From Rhodoferax sp. (GTDB lineage: Bacteria; Pseudomonadota; Gammaproteobacteria; Burkholderiales; Burkholderiaceae_C), in the NCBI RefSeq assembly GCF_012927445.1, contig NZ_JABBPD010000007.1, positions 186,001 through 250,000 of the forward strand: 64,000 bases of DNA. Reading direction: 5' to 3'. Below the pieces are notes generated by a model. It did no database searches and had not been told where the DNA came from. It saw nothing but the letters and a program-made list of their open reading frames with translations. Both the position numbers and the translations under genes were made by a program. Shown here one piece after another: positions 52,474 to 61,748 of this stretch (positions are counted from its first letter, which is position 1; each line of letters starts with the position of its first letter).

Positions 52474-55182
52474 TTAAACCAGCAAGGGGTCAATTGCATC
52501 CCACTGTTTGTCTTTGACCATAACGAATTTACAGGTTCCGCCAGACAACTGCTGCCACAGCCCGCCAATCAGTCGATCGTCTGCCGCGTCGGTCCAGCGG
52601 TCGGCGCCCTTGTATTCCACGATCAGGAATGTGTTGTCATTGAGCTTGCAGACAAAGTCCGGGTAGAAGCGCCCGGTGGCTTTTTGCAGAAAGAACGACG
52701 CACCTTCACGGCGTGCCAAATTGCGCACCCAGTATTGCAACCGCCCCTTCTGTGCCTGAATGTCCAGCCACACCGCGCATTCGAATTCTTCCTTGCTGTC
52801 GAAGTCACCCATGCGGCTGTAGAAGTGCTCGCGAAACGGGTGCAGTCCAAAACGGTTGTCATAGTCGCGGCCGGGCGCGTAGGCTTCGGGCCGGAAGTCG
52901 TAGGGAAACTCATCTGTCACCGTTACTCGCTCCTTATTCCCATCGCCAAACAAGGTTTTCTGGTAAGCGCGATTCACTGCGTCGCGGCGCAGTTCGCGAA
53001 TGCGTGCTTCCAGCAGGTTGCGCATCAAAAACTTCTGCAGATTCGCGCGGCCCAAGTCAAAGTGCGGCTGCGCCAGCAAGTCAGACAACCAACCCGCCAC
53101 AAACGCCAGTTTGCTCGCATGGGTCAGCGTCGGCTCGGGCACATTGCTGCACAGCCAGCTGGCCAGCTTGACCGTGTCCCAATGCTCGGGCGTATAGGCC
53201 AGCCCCAAATCGCGCTGCAGATTGGGCATAAAGAGGGGCATCATTCGACCGCTGGCCTCATCCACGTCAATTACACCACCCTCGGCCACTTTGAGCGCTG
53301 CACCCAATGTCACCAGGTTGTCAGGCGTCGGTTTTGCATCCAGCGTGGACAGCTCCCACGGGTAGTCCAGCACCTCCGGGTCGTCAAACAGTTGCAACTC
53401 ACCCTGCAGCCGCAAAGCCAGTTGCGGCACCAGCAACGTTTTGCCCTCTTCCGCAGGCGTACGGAAAAACGCAATGGCGGTGGTGCGACTTTCCTCGGCG
53501 GCGGCTTCAATCGCCGCCTTGGCCAGCGGCGTGCTCACCGTCTGAATCAAAGCCGCAGTTTCATCCAAAGTCAGCGGCGCGCGAATCGTCAGCGTGCTGG
53601 TCTTCTTGTCGAAGTCCACCTTGTCGTCCAGCGTGTTGCGCATCTCTTTGGGGACAACCTTCAGATCTGGCTTTTCGTGCAGCACGATCACCACCGGCTG
53701 CACCACCACGCGGCCGCCCAGGCCTTCCAGATCAAACATCTGCTGTTCTTGCCGGGCAGCCGTCACGAACTCGGCCACGTCCTTGCGGTCAAATCCCGCG
53801 CCCTGCACCAGCCGGTCGCGCAGGGCGCTGGCTGTGTCGGCAAAACTGCGCGACACCACCAGTGCGTAAGACTGGTTCAACTCTTTGGTAGCCCGGTGTT
53901 GCGCGCCTGGTTGCCTCAGCACGCGCCCCAGCAACTGCTCCACGGCCGTGGCCGAATGCAGCGACGCCATGCTCACCAGAATGTAGGCAAACGGGCAGTC
54001 CCAGCCCTCGGCCAGCGCTTTTTGCGTGATGACGAACTTCACCGGGCATAGCGGGTCGCTGATGCCCAGCTTGTACGCCGCATCAATCGCCTCCAGCCCC
54101 TTTTCCTCACTGGTCGCCACCACGATTTCATTCAAAGGAATGCCGTGGTTGGTTAATAGCTCCTGGCGCACCCGTTCAAAGTCAAGCGTGTCCAGGCCCG
54201 TGCGGCGCGGCTCGGATTGAATCAGCACAATGGGTCGCAAATACGGCGCGCCCCCGCGTTGCTCGTCGTCAGCCAGTTTTTGCAAGGCATTGCGCCGGGC
54301 GATGCCATCGCTCAGGCATTGCTGCCAGTTGGGCTCGGTCTCCAGCACCACGGGCAGTTTGATCATTTGCTCGGCCTTGAGCTGGGAGGCGCTTACGCTG
54401 TGCAGCACATTGCTGGGCGTGTGCACCATGTCGGGCGTAGCGGTTAGCTCCATGATGCCGCTGGGCGAGAAGCGCGCCAGCGTGTCAAACGCCAACTCAG
54501 TGCGGCTGTTGTGCGCCTCGTCCACCACCACAAACGGCCGACGCAGGCGCAGCACATTGGCCAGCGAATACGCAATCGTGTCGCCGTCCTTCAACAATCT
54601 ATCGCGCTGAGCGAGGGAAAGATTTTCAAAGTGATGCATCAGCGCACCGCTCGATTCATACACCTTGCGGCTTTCCTCGTCCTCCACCTGAAAAGCCTGC
54701 CGCGTGGCCACGATGACCACCGTGGATGTGTCCAGCGTGGCACGCGTCAACGCCTTGGCCTCCGCCAAGTCCAGCACCGTCACCGGCCCGGCTTCTCGCA
54801 GCGCCGCATGCAGCGGGTGCTTGAGGTCTTTCAAGCCGCGTACTGTCTGGTCGCGGATTGTTTTGCTGGGCACCAGCCACAACACTACGCTGTGCGGCAC
54901 CCGCAGCAAATGGGTGTTGACCAGCGCCACGCTTTTGGCCGCCAGCCAGGTCTTGCCGCCGCCGGTGGGCACGCGCAGGCAGAAGTAGGGCATGTCGGGC
55001 GCAAAGTCCTTCAAGGGGTGATAGGGCAGACCTTGCCCCCACAGCTCGTCGGTAACGGCGGTGAACGCCAGCGAGGCACGGCCGTGCTGGTGGCAGGCCT
55101 TGAAGTAGGCCTCGACGCTGTCGAGCACACCGCCGCCGCTGGCCGGGTCTTGCTGGTATTTTTTGGGGGTGAAATGGGTCAT
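52474..55182 (-). CDS. Type III restriction enzyme, Res subunit
   Basis: A 902-aa DNA-dependent ATPase/endonuclease. Helicase motifs: Walker A RVPTGGGKTWLAA, DEAH box VVVDEAHN, motif III ELTATPD and motif VI LLGRVLRQPG. The C-terminal nuclease domain reads FYPDFVCKL followed by LIVEYKG, a PD-(D/E)XK site. It forms the Res subunit and cuts DNA with the Mod protein encoded 3 bp upstream. All motifs look intact. It ends just inside the left direct repeat. Confidence 0.9.
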   Translation of the reverse strand: MTHFTPKKYQQDPASGGGVLDSVEAYFKACHQHGRASLAFTAVTDELWGQGLPYHPLKDFAPDMPYFCLRVPTGGGKTWLAAKSVALVNTHLLRVPHSVVLWLVPSKTIRDQTVRGLKDLKHPLHAALREAGPVTVLDLAEAKALTRATLDTSTVVIVATRQAFQVEDEESRKVYESSGALMHHFENLSLAQRDRLLKDGDTIAYSLANVLRLRRPFVVVDEAHNSRTELAFDTLARFSPSGIMELTATPDMVHTPSNVLHSVSASQLKAEQMIKLPVVLETEPNWQQCLSDGIARRNALQKLADDEQRGGAPYLRPIVLIQSEPRRTGLDTLDFERVRQELLTNHGIPLNEIVVATSEEKGLEAIDAAYKLGISDPLCPVKFVITQKALAEGWDCPFAYILVSMASLHSATAVEQLLGRVLRQPGAQHRATKELNQSYALVVSRSFADTASALRDRLVQGAGFDRKDVAEFVTAARQEQQMFDLEGLGGRVVVQPVVIVLHEKPDLKVVPKEMRNTLDDKVDFDKKTSTLTIRAPLTLDETAALIQTVSTPLAKAAIEAAAEESRTTAIAFFRTPAEEGKTLLVPQLALRLQGELQLFDDPEVLDYPWELSTLDAKPTPDNLVTLGAALKVAEGGVIDVDEASGRMMPLFMPNLQRDLGLAYTPEHWDTVKLASWLCSNVPEPTLTHASKLAFVAGWLSDLLAQPHFDLGRANLQKFLMRNLLEARIRELRRDAVNRAYQKTLFGDGNKERVTVTDEFPYDFRPEAYAPGRDYDNRFGLHPFREHFYSRMGDFDSKEEFECAVWLDIQAQKGRLQYWVRNLARREGASFFLQKATGRFYPDFVCKLNDNTFLIVEYKGADRWTDAADDRLIGGLWQQLSGGTCKFVMVKDKQWDAIDPLLV

Positions 55183-55185
55183 GGC

Positions 55186-56793
55186 TTACACCTCCAGCGC
55201 ATAAGGCGTCTGCTTGAACACAATTTGCTCGCGTTGCAGGCGCGGCGCGCCCAGGCGGCAGGCAGCCGCGTAGATGGTCTTGGGGCCGTCGAACGGCGGC
55301 AGGATGCCGAACACCGGCCCGGTCAACACGTTGCCACCGCCCACCGACTTGTCCTTCAGGATGCCGTTGTAGAGCAGATAAATGCCCCGGCCCTCATGCA
55401 CGCCCAGCAGCGGCGAATCGGCGTTGCCGGTGTAGCCGCTGCCGGTCTCGGCAAACCAGACGAACTCGGCCAGTTGCGCATAACGCACGTCCTCGCGGAT
55501 CTGGCCTTGTGGGGTAAACAGGGGCTCTGCAGAAAGCGTACAGAACTGGAAGCCGTCGCCGTCTGGAGACAGGCCCGCCACGGCCTCATTTTTGGCGTTG
55601 GTGTAGCCCTGGCTCACGCGCTTCACGCGCTCGGCGGTGACGTTGGTGGCGATGTTTTCGTCCATTTCCACCAGAATGAAACGGCGTGTGCCGCCGTCGA
55701 CGGCGTTTTGTTTGAGCACCGCATGGGCTGTTGTTCCGGAACCGGCAAAGCTGTCGAGGATCAGGCTGTCTGGCTCGGTGGAGAGTTCAATAATGCGTTG
55801 GAGAAAACGAACAGGTTTTGGCGTGCTGAACAAATCGCTCACAGCAGTTTCATGAAATATTGCTTTCAGTTCACTTTTTGCTTGGCGGTTATGTCCTGTC
55901 TCTTCTAAATCGGTCCACAGACTTGATGGGGGTAACGCCTCCATATCCACAAGGTAGGTTCTTCTGCGGATACTTTTTCCATTTTCGGTAAAACGGATTT
56001 CAGTAGTCGCCAATTTGGACTCAATGGTTTCTTTCGACCAGCGCCAACCGTTTGCTGGTGGATGGATCACATTCCCGTTTGGGGCCACCAAGTCAAAGGT
56101 CAGATTTGGACGTGGCTTCGGGGAGTTGAGCGGATTTCCATCAAACCATGGGCCTCGTGGATCGTTATCGGGATTCTTAAAGTGAGAGCGTTTGTTCGTG
56201 TGATCCCCGGCCTTATTTGGCCGCCAGTCTGAGGATCGGGAGTAAATGACAAGGGGATTGTGGTCTGTAGAAAACTGCTTTGCATCGTTGTTGCTGTTGT
56301 CTGATGAACGCCAGATAACAGAGGCGACAAAATTCCCCGCCCCAAAAATCTCGTCCAGCAGTAGGCGTAGGTTTGCCACCTCGTTGTCGTCAATCGACAC
56401 AAAAATCGCCCCGTCCTCGCGTAGAAACTGGCGAAGCAGCACCAGACGCGGGTACATCATGCACAGCCAGCGGTCGTGCCGGTCCAGCGTTTCGCCTTCC
56501 TTGCCGACCAGCGCGCCCAGCCATTTACGAATCTCGGGGCTGTTGACGTTGTCGTTGTAGGCCCAGCCTTCGTTGCCGGTGTTGTACGGCGGGTCGATGT
56601 AAATGCATTTCACCTTTCCGCCGTAGCGTGGCAACAGAGCCTTCAAGGCATGTAGGTTGTCGCCCTGGACGATCAAATTGCCGCTGGCGGGATCGCCGCA
56701 TGACAACTCGGGCACGGGCTCCAGCAGGCGAAAAGGCACGTCCTTGTGGTGTTTAACAACGGCGTCTTTGCCGATCCAGTTGAGCGTAGGCAT
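55186..56793 (-). CDS. Type III DNA methyltransferase, Mod subunit
   Basis: A 535-aa N6-adenine methyltransferase. Catalytic motif DPPYNTGNEG lies near residue 75 and the SAM-binding motif LDSFAGSGTTAHAVL near 355, the beta-class order. The middle region (180-320), which has lower GC, is the likely target-recognition domain and probably exchanged by recombination. It pairs with res 3 bp downstream. The ATG (MPTLNWIGKDAVV) fits the family start. No simple-sequence repeat for phase variation was seen. Confidence 0.9.
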   Translation of the reverse strand: MPTLNWIGKDAVVKHHKDVPFRLLEPVPELSCGDPASGNLIVQGDNLHALKALLPRYGGKVKCIYIDPPYNTGNEGWAYNDNVNSPEIRKWLGALVGKEGETLDRHDRWLCMMYPRLVLLRQFLREDGAIFVSIDDNEVANLRLLLDEIFGAGNFVASVIWRSSDNSNNDAKQFSTDHNPLVIYSRSSDWRPNKAGDHTNKRSHFKNPDNDPRGPWFDGNPLNSPKPRPNLTFDLVAPNGNVIHPPANGWRWSKETIESKLATTEIRFTENGKSIRRRTYLVDMEALPPSSLWTDLEETGHNRQAKSELKAIFHETAVSDLFSTPKPVRFLQRIIELSTEPDSLILDSFAGSGTTAHAVLKQNAVDGGTRRFILVEMDENIATNVTAERVKRVSQGYTNAKNEAVAGLSPDGDGFQFCTLSAEPLFTPQGQIREDVRYAQLAEFVWFAETGSGYTGNADSPLLGVHEGRGIYLLYNGILKDKSVGGGNVLTGPVFGILPPFDGPKTIYAAACRLGAPRLQREQIVFKQTPYALEV

Positions 56794-56927
56794 GTGTGAA
56801 TTCGTGAGCGGCGAGCGATTGCCAAAGTGGCAAGCGATGCGTTACTTGTGACAAATAGGCGAATCATATAGATCGATTCACCAAATGGGCTTTGCCAAGG
56901 AGTCACATTTGAAAGAAAAATTCGCCC

Positions 56928-57290
56928 ATGCACATTGGCCAAGTCATTCGTTCGCTTAGAGAAGAAAAAGGGTGGTCCCAGGAAAAACTGGCACTGGATG
57001 CGGGCATGGGGACGAGTCATGTATCTCGTATCGAGCGTGGTGAGCGCCGATTGTCGACAAGTCGCCTGGATGCGTTGGCCGCCGCACTGGGTACGTCACC
57101 TGCTGCTATGTTTGCCATGTTGGAAGGTTTGCAGCTTCCGCTGGCCGCACCCGACAAAGACGGCGACTTGACGCTGGATTACTCGCCTGAGGCTGTGGAG
57201 TTGCGCAAGACTTTTCGAAAACTAACGTTGCCAAGTCGTCGCTTGGTCGTGGACTTCGCACAGATGCTGGCTAAACAAACGTCTGCCTGA
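56928..57290 (+). CDS. XRE-family HTH regulator, putative controller protein
   Basis: A 120-aa protein with an N-terminal HTH (IGQVIRSLREEKGWSQEKLA ... GTSHVSRIERGERRLS) and a C-terminal helical extension of about 50 aa. It is divergent from mod, 134 bp away, a position typical of restriction-modification controllers, so it may set the timing of res/mod expression. An AT-rich region separates the two starts. Confidence 0.85.
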   Translation: MHIGQVIRSLREEKGWSQEKLALDAGMGTSHVSRIERGERRLSTSRLDALAAALGTSPAAMFAMLEGLQLPLAAPDKDGDLTLDYSPEAVELRKTFRKLTLPSRRLVVDFAQMLAKQTSA

Positions 57291-57380
57291 TGCGTACTGA
57301 GCGCCCGGTAACGCTATGACTGCACTTGCATGTCGTCATATAGCACTATACGGCTCGTGGCGATTTTTGGAACTAAATAG

Positions 57381-57430
57381 GTCCCTTGCCCCCGTAGAAT
57401 ATGCGTAAGTAGCTATTAATTAAATAGCAA
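57381..57430 (+). repeat. Dispersed Comamonadaceae-type repeat, copy 3
   Basis: GTCCCTTGCCCCCGTAGAATATGCGTAAGTAGCTATTAATTAAATAGCAA, a further copy of the distal half of the flanking direct repeats, lies inside the island between the HTH and ImmA genes. It shares the last 19 bases exactly with the left repeat. Confidence 0.75.
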
Positions 57431-57527
57431 CTTTGTGAGTGCCAAATTCCTGGCTGGTAGCAAGAAGCGGACATAAAACTTGATAAAACTTGATTTTTAA
57501 GTTATTTCCACAGAAAATACACCGGCT

Positions 57528-58661
57528 ATGCACAAAGTTATCCACAGCGAATCCATCAAAGCAGCTCTGGCCTCACGGGGGTGGAGCCAGGAGCAGCTGG
57601 CAACGGCCATTGGCGAGTCGCCCCAAGTGGTGTCCCACTGGCTGCAGGGCAAGCACTTTCCTCGCCCTGAAAAGTTGCTGAAACTGGCCACCACCCTCAT
57701 GTTGGGCTTTGACCAGTTGGTGATGCCTGACGCCAACCGACCCATCATTGCCTTTCGTAAAAAGGCCGGTTCAAAGACCACGGACGAACATATCGTCAAG
57801 GCGCAGGCGATGGCCGCGTTGCTCAAGCCCTTGGTGGACTATTTGCCAGAGAGGCGGGCGTTGCACATGTCGTTGCCCTCGCCGTCGACCGATTACGTTC
57901 CGCTGCAAAACGCGGTGGCAGAAGTTAGGGCCAAGCTGGGCATTGGCGCCCAGGCGGTGCTGGGCTATGAGCACCTGATCAAGGAGTTCAAGGACAACGA
58001 CGCATTGCTGGTGCCCACACTCTGGGGTGAAAAGAAGAACCACAAGAATGCGTTGCATATCTTTTTGCCAGACAAGAAAGTCACGTTCGTGTATCTGAAC
58101 CTGGACACGCATCTGGAAGATTTCAAGTTCTGGATGGCGCACGAGTTGGCGCATGTTTACACCCCCGAGCTGGCCGGAACGAACGAGGGCGAGGATTTTG
58201 CCGATGCCTTTGCTGGCGCGCTGTTGTTTCCACAAGCTTGCGCGGAGGCGGCTTATGCGCAGGCGACTCGGGTAAACGGGGTGCAAGCGGTGTTAAAGAC
58301 TTTGCTTGAACATGCCCACACGCATTCCATCTCGCTTTTCACGGTATTCCGTCAGGTGCAGAACTTCGCTCAGGCGAAGGGATTGCAGCTCTTGCAATTG
58401 TCAGATGTTCAAGTTCACGCTGTCCGCAGCAACCAGCACAATGGCTTGGTGAGCGAAGCGCTTTTTAAACCTTTGCCGCCGAGTGCGGAAGCGTTGATTG
58501 CGGTCACAGCGAATTTGTTTTGTTCAGGTTTTTTTGTGGCACTGAAGACGATGCTGGTTGAGCGGGAAACAGGCCCTGGCTACCTACAGCAGGTCATGGA
58601 TATCGGACTGCAGGATGCCACGGCGCTGCACCTGGCACTTGTCGGCGAGATATCCCATTGA
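57528..58661 (+). CDS. XRE-ImmA/IrrE protein (HTH plus metallopeptidase)
   Basis: A 377-aa protein. Residues about 8-65 are an HTH (SRGWSQEQLATAIGESPQVV). The metallopeptidase motif HELAH is near residue 208, in FWMAHELAHVYTPELAG, with the downstream acidic ligand in EDFADAFAGALLFP. This is the Xre-COG2856 architecture found as antitoxin or regulator in toxin-antitoxin and phage-defence modules. The next gene starts with TTG overlapping its stop by 4 nt, so the two are coupled. Confidence 0.88.
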   Translation: MHKVIHSESIKAALASRGWSQEQLATAIGESPQVVSHWLQGKHFPRPEKLLKLATTLMLGFDQLVMPDANRPIIAFRKKAGSKTTDEHIVKAQAMAALLKPLVDYLPERRALHMSLPSPSTDYVPLQNAVAEVRAKLGIGAQAVLGYEHLIKEFKDNDALLVPTLWGEKKNHKNALHIFLPDKKVTFVYLNLDTHLEDFKFWMAHELAHVYTPELAGTNEGEDFADAFAGALLFPQACAEAAYAQATRVNGVQAVLKTLLEHAHTHSISLFTVFRQVQNFAQAKGLQLLQLSDVQVHAVRSNQHNGLVSEALFKPLPPSAEALIAVTANLFCSGFFVALKTMLVERETGPGYLQQVMDIGLQDATALHLALVGEISH

Positions 58662-59254
58662 CGCTGGTTCTGCTCGATACCAACGCCTATCTGAGGCTGG
58701 CCAAGCGCGTGCGGCCACTGTTGGGCAAGAAGTTTGGGCAAAAGGACTACGTATTGACCATTCTGCGAGACGTAGAAGACGAGGTGCAGCGCAGCCCACG
58801 GCTGCGACACGACTATCCCTGGTTTGATGCGGCCACCTTGGCGACCGAACGTCTCGCTCATACCCCACGCCTGAACGCCCAAGAAAAGGCCACACTGGCG
58901 GCGGCTGCGAGTGTGCTGCATGGGCTGGTCCAGATGGACCCGGCCCGATTCATGACACAGCGACGTTCTCCGCCGTCTTATACCGATTGCCGTGTGCTGG
59001 CGTTCGGACAGATTCGCCCGGCCATCGTTGTGACCGATGACCTCGGTATGCACGAATTGGCCAGCATGGTCGGCATTGATGACATCTGGCATGGACCTGA
59101 GCTGTTGAAGAAGATGCTGAGTGCCAAGCTCATTGAAAACGAACTGGTTCGTGAAATTTATGCCGCTTTGGAAGTTAACAATGATCTGACCGGGACATGG
59201 GTGCAAGCTAAACACAGCACCTTTGTCAAAATTTTCGGCAAAGTCATGGATTGA
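58658..59254 (+). CDS. PIN-domain-like protein, putative toxin
   Basis: A 198-aa protein starting with TTG within the overlap TTGA. The N-terminal strand TLVLLDTNAYLRLA supplies the first acidic residue, a central DVEDEV the second, and 'AIVVTDDLGMHELASMVG' the last acidic cluster, as in PIN ribonucleases. Proteins of this type accompany Xre-COG2856 genes (compare the DUF4411 family). It is probably the toxin or effector of the pair; activity is inferred. It ends 15 bp before the right direct repeat. Confidence 0.7.
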   Translation: MTLVLLDTNAYLRLAKRVRPLLGKKFGQKDYVLTILRDVEDEVQRSPRLRHDYPWFDAATLATERLAHTPRLNAQEKATLAAAASVLHGLVQMDPARFMTQRRSPPSYTDCRVLAFGQIRPAIVVTDDLGMHELASMVGIDDIWHGPELLKKMLSAKLIENELVREIYAALEVNNDLTGTWVQAKHSTFVKIFGKVMD

Positions 59255-59268
59255 TTGCTATGTTACAA

Positions 59269-59296
59269 AAAAACGGCACCCGAAGGTGCCGTTTTT
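59269..59296. terminator. Bidirectional terminator between the PIN gene and glcB
   Basis: The same 12-bp stem and CGAA loop as at 52370. The two genes converge here, so the hairpin with A and T runs on both sides can end both transcripts. Confidence 0.9.
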
Positions 59297-59368
59297 ACTG
59301 TGGGTTAGTGCCAAATCAGCCGCTAACCCCCGTCAAAGCTGCGCAAGCAGCTATTGATTAAGTAGCAA
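59269..59368 (+). repeat. 100-bp direct repeat, right copy (with terminator hairpin)
   Basis: Same orientation and length as 52370-52469; eight substitutions, all in the second half. It ends 3 bp before the glcB stop codon, so the defence island is joined precisely to the end of a housekeeping gene. Confidence 0.9.
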
Positions 59369-59371
59369 GCC

Positions 59372-61606
59372 TCAGAGGGCCGCCACCGCTGCTGCCACTG
59401 CCGCCGCCTTCACCTTCAAGCGCCAGGCGTGCAACAAAGGCTCGGTGTAACCGCTCGGTTGTGCCAGGCCCTTGAACACCAGATCACAAGCCGCCTTGTA
59501 CGCCATCGAGGTCTCAAAGTTGCCGGCCATATTTTGGTACAGCGGGTCGCCCGCGTTCTGCTTGTCCACCACGGCGGCCATGCGCTCAAAGGTTTCCTTC
59601 ACTTGCGCTTCGGTCACCACGCCGTGGTGCAACCAGTTCGCCATGTGCTGGCTGCTGATGCGCAGGGTGGCGCGGTCTTCCATCAGGCCGATGTTGTGGA
59701 TGTCAGGCACCTTGGAGCAGCCGACGCCCTGGTCGATCCAGCGCACCACGTAGCCGAGGATGCCTTGTGCGTTGTTGTCGAGTTCCTGCTGTTTCTCCAC
59801 GTCCGACCAGTTGGGGGTGGCGGTCACGGGAATGGTCAACAGACCGGTCAGCAGGGTATCGCGTTGCTTGTTGTAGTCGATTTTTTCCAGTTCTTTCTGG
59901 ATGTCGCTCACCAGCACCTGGTGGTAGTGCAGCGCGTGCAGCGTGGCACCGGTCGGGCTGGGCACCCAGGCGGTGTTGGCACCGGCCAGCGGGTGTGCAA
60001 TTTTCTGCTTCAGCATGTCTTTCATCAGGTCAGGCATGGCCCACATGCCCTTGCCGATTTGTGCCTTGCCGCGCAGGCCGCAGCTCAGGCCAACCAGCAC
60101 GTTGTTGCGCTCGTAGGCCGCAATCCAGGCGCTGCTTTTCATGTCGCCCTTGCGGATCATGGGGCCGGCTTGCATGGCGCTGTGCATCTCGTCGCCAGTG
60201 CGGTCGAGGAAGCCGGTGTTGATGAAGGCGACGCGGCTGCTGGCAGCGGCAATACAGGCCTTCAGATTGACGCTGGTGCGGCGCTCTTCGTCCATGATGC
60301 CGAGCTTGACGGTGCTGTCTTCCAGGCCGAGCATTTTTTCCACGCGGGTGAACAGTTCCGCCGCAAACGCGACTTCGACCGGGCCGTGCATCTTGGGTTT
60401 GACGATGTAAACCGAGCCCTTGCGCGAGTTGCGGATGGCGTCCTTGGCGGTGCGCTGCAGGTCGTGCATGGCAATGGTGGTGGTGACCACCGCGTCCAGA
60501 ATACCTTCCGGGATTTCGCGCGTGACGCCGGCTTTGTCGGTGTACAGGATGGCCGGATTGGTCATCAGGTGGCCGACGTTGCGCACGAACATGAGCGAGC
60601 GGCCATGCAGCGTGACGGGCTTGCCCTTGCCGGCGGCGGGGGTGTAGACGCGGTCGGCGTTCAGGCCGCGGGTGAACACTTTGTCGCCCTTGCTGACTTC
60701 TTCGGTCAGCGTGCCTTGCAGGATGCCGAGCCAGTTGCTATAGGCCAGCACTTTGTCGTCGGCGTCGACCACGGCGACCGAGTCTTCCAGATCGAGAATG
60801 GTGGAGAGGGCGGCTTCCAGCACCAGATCGCTAACGCCGGCCGGGTCGCTGGCGCCGATGGCGGTGGCGCGGTTAATTTGCAGGTCCAGATGCAGGCCGT
60901 TGTGCAGGAACAGCACGCTGCTCGGCGCCTTTTCGTCGCCCTGAAAACCGATCAGCTGGGCCGGGTTGGCCAGGCTGGTGTTAGAGCCGTCAGCCAGTTT
61001 GACGGCCAGCTTGCCGTCCTTGATGCGGTAGCTGACGGAGTCGACGTGCGAACCCTTGCGCAGCGGCGCGGTGCGGTCCAGCACATGGCGGGCGTATTCG
61101 ATGACTTTGGCGCCGCGCTTCGGGTTGTAGCTCTTGTTTTTGCCGCAGCCTTTGGCTTCGGAAATGACGTCAGTGCCATAGAGCGCGTCATACAACGAAC
61201 CCCAGCGCGAATTGGCGGCGTTCAGCGCGTAGCGGGCGTTCAGCACCGGCACCACCAACTGCGGACCGGCCTGAAGGGCGAGCTCGGCGTCGACCTTGGC
61301 GGTGGTGATGCGCACCTTCTTGGGGCTCGGTACCAAGTAGCCAATTTGCTCCAGAAAAGCGCGGTAAGCGGCCATGTCCTGCACCGGGCCGGGGTGGGCG
61401 CTGTGCCAGGCGTCGAGTTCGGTTTGCAGGCGGTCACGCTCGGCCAGCAGGGCAATGTTTTTTGGCGCCAGATCGGCCACCAAGGCGTCGAAGCCCTTCC
61501 AGAACTTGGCCGGGGTCACGCCGGTGCCGGGCAGCACTTTTTTGTCGATGAATTGCAGCAGCGTGGTGGCAACTTGCAGGCGGTGCTTGGGGGTGCGTTC
61601 GGTCAT
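59372..61606 (-). CDS. glcB: Malate synthase G
   Basis: A 744-aa enzyme condensing glyoxylate and acetyl-CoA to malate (glyoxylate and glycolate use). '[20 protein letters not shown]', [17 protein letters not shown] and [14 protein letters not shown] are the isoform G active-site segments, and the CoA/lid region has [20 protein letters not shown]. It is slightly longer than E. coli GlcB (723) because of an Ala/Val-rich C-terminal tail. Monocistronic. Confidence 0.97.
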   Translation of the reverse strand: MTERTPKHRLQVATTLLQFIDKKVLPGTGVTPAKFWKGFDALVADLAPKNIALLAERDRLQTELDAWHSAHPGPVQDMAAYRAFLEQIGYLVPSPKKVRITTAKVDAELALQAGPQLVVPVLNARYALNAANSRWGSLYDALYGTDVISEAKGCGKNKSYNPKRGAKVIEYARHVLDRTAPLRKGSHVDSVSYRIKDGKLAVKLADGSNTSLANPAQLIGFQGDEKAPSSVLFLHNGLHLDLQINRATAIGASDPAGVSDLVLEAALSTILDLEDSVAVVDADDKVLAYSNWLGILQGTLTEEVSKGDKVFTRGLNADRVYTPAAGKGKPVTLHGRSLMFVRNVGHLMTNPAILYTDKAGVTREIPEGILDAVVTTTIAMHDLQRTAKDAIRNSRKGSVYIVKPKMHGPVEVAFAAELFTRVEKMLGLEDSTVKLGIMDEERRTSVNLKACIAAASSRVAFINTGFLDRTGDEMHSAMQAGPMIRKGDMKSSAWIAAYERNNVLVGLSCGLRGKAQIGKGMWAMPDLMKDMLKQKIAHPLAGANTAWVPSPTGATLHALHYHQVLVSDIQKELEKIDYNKQRDTLLTGLLTIPVTATPNWSDVEKQQELDNNAQGILGYVVRWIDQGVGCSKVPDIHNIGLMEDRATLRISSQHMANWLHHGVVTEAQVKETFERMAAVVDKQNAGDPLYQNMAGNFETSMAYKAACDLVFKGLAQPSGYTEPLLHAWRLKVKAAAVAAAVAAL

Positions 61607-61748
61607 GGTGGGTGGTTTCAGTAAGTGAGGAGGTGGATAAAAAAGAGGGCGACAACCGGCTAAAACAGGGGGGATGATACAAAGCTCACCGGATAAGTCC
61701 AGCCATCAGCCGCGTGAGAGAGGTTGCAACGAATCGGCTTTGGAGCGC

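Noticed and set aside
52684-54051. 455-aa plus-strand ORF opposite res
   Set aside because: Antisense shadow of the type III restriction gene, rich in Arg, His and Gln, with no motifs.
55186-56793. Phase-variable mod gene
   Set aside because: No homopolymer or short tandem repeat long enough to cause slippage was found in the gene.
59429-61624. 731-aa plus-strand ORF opposite glcB
   Set aside because: Composition is dominated by Val, Gly and His repeats typical of the antisense of a GC-rich gene. It has no family pattern, while the minus strand encodes an unmistakable malate synthase G.
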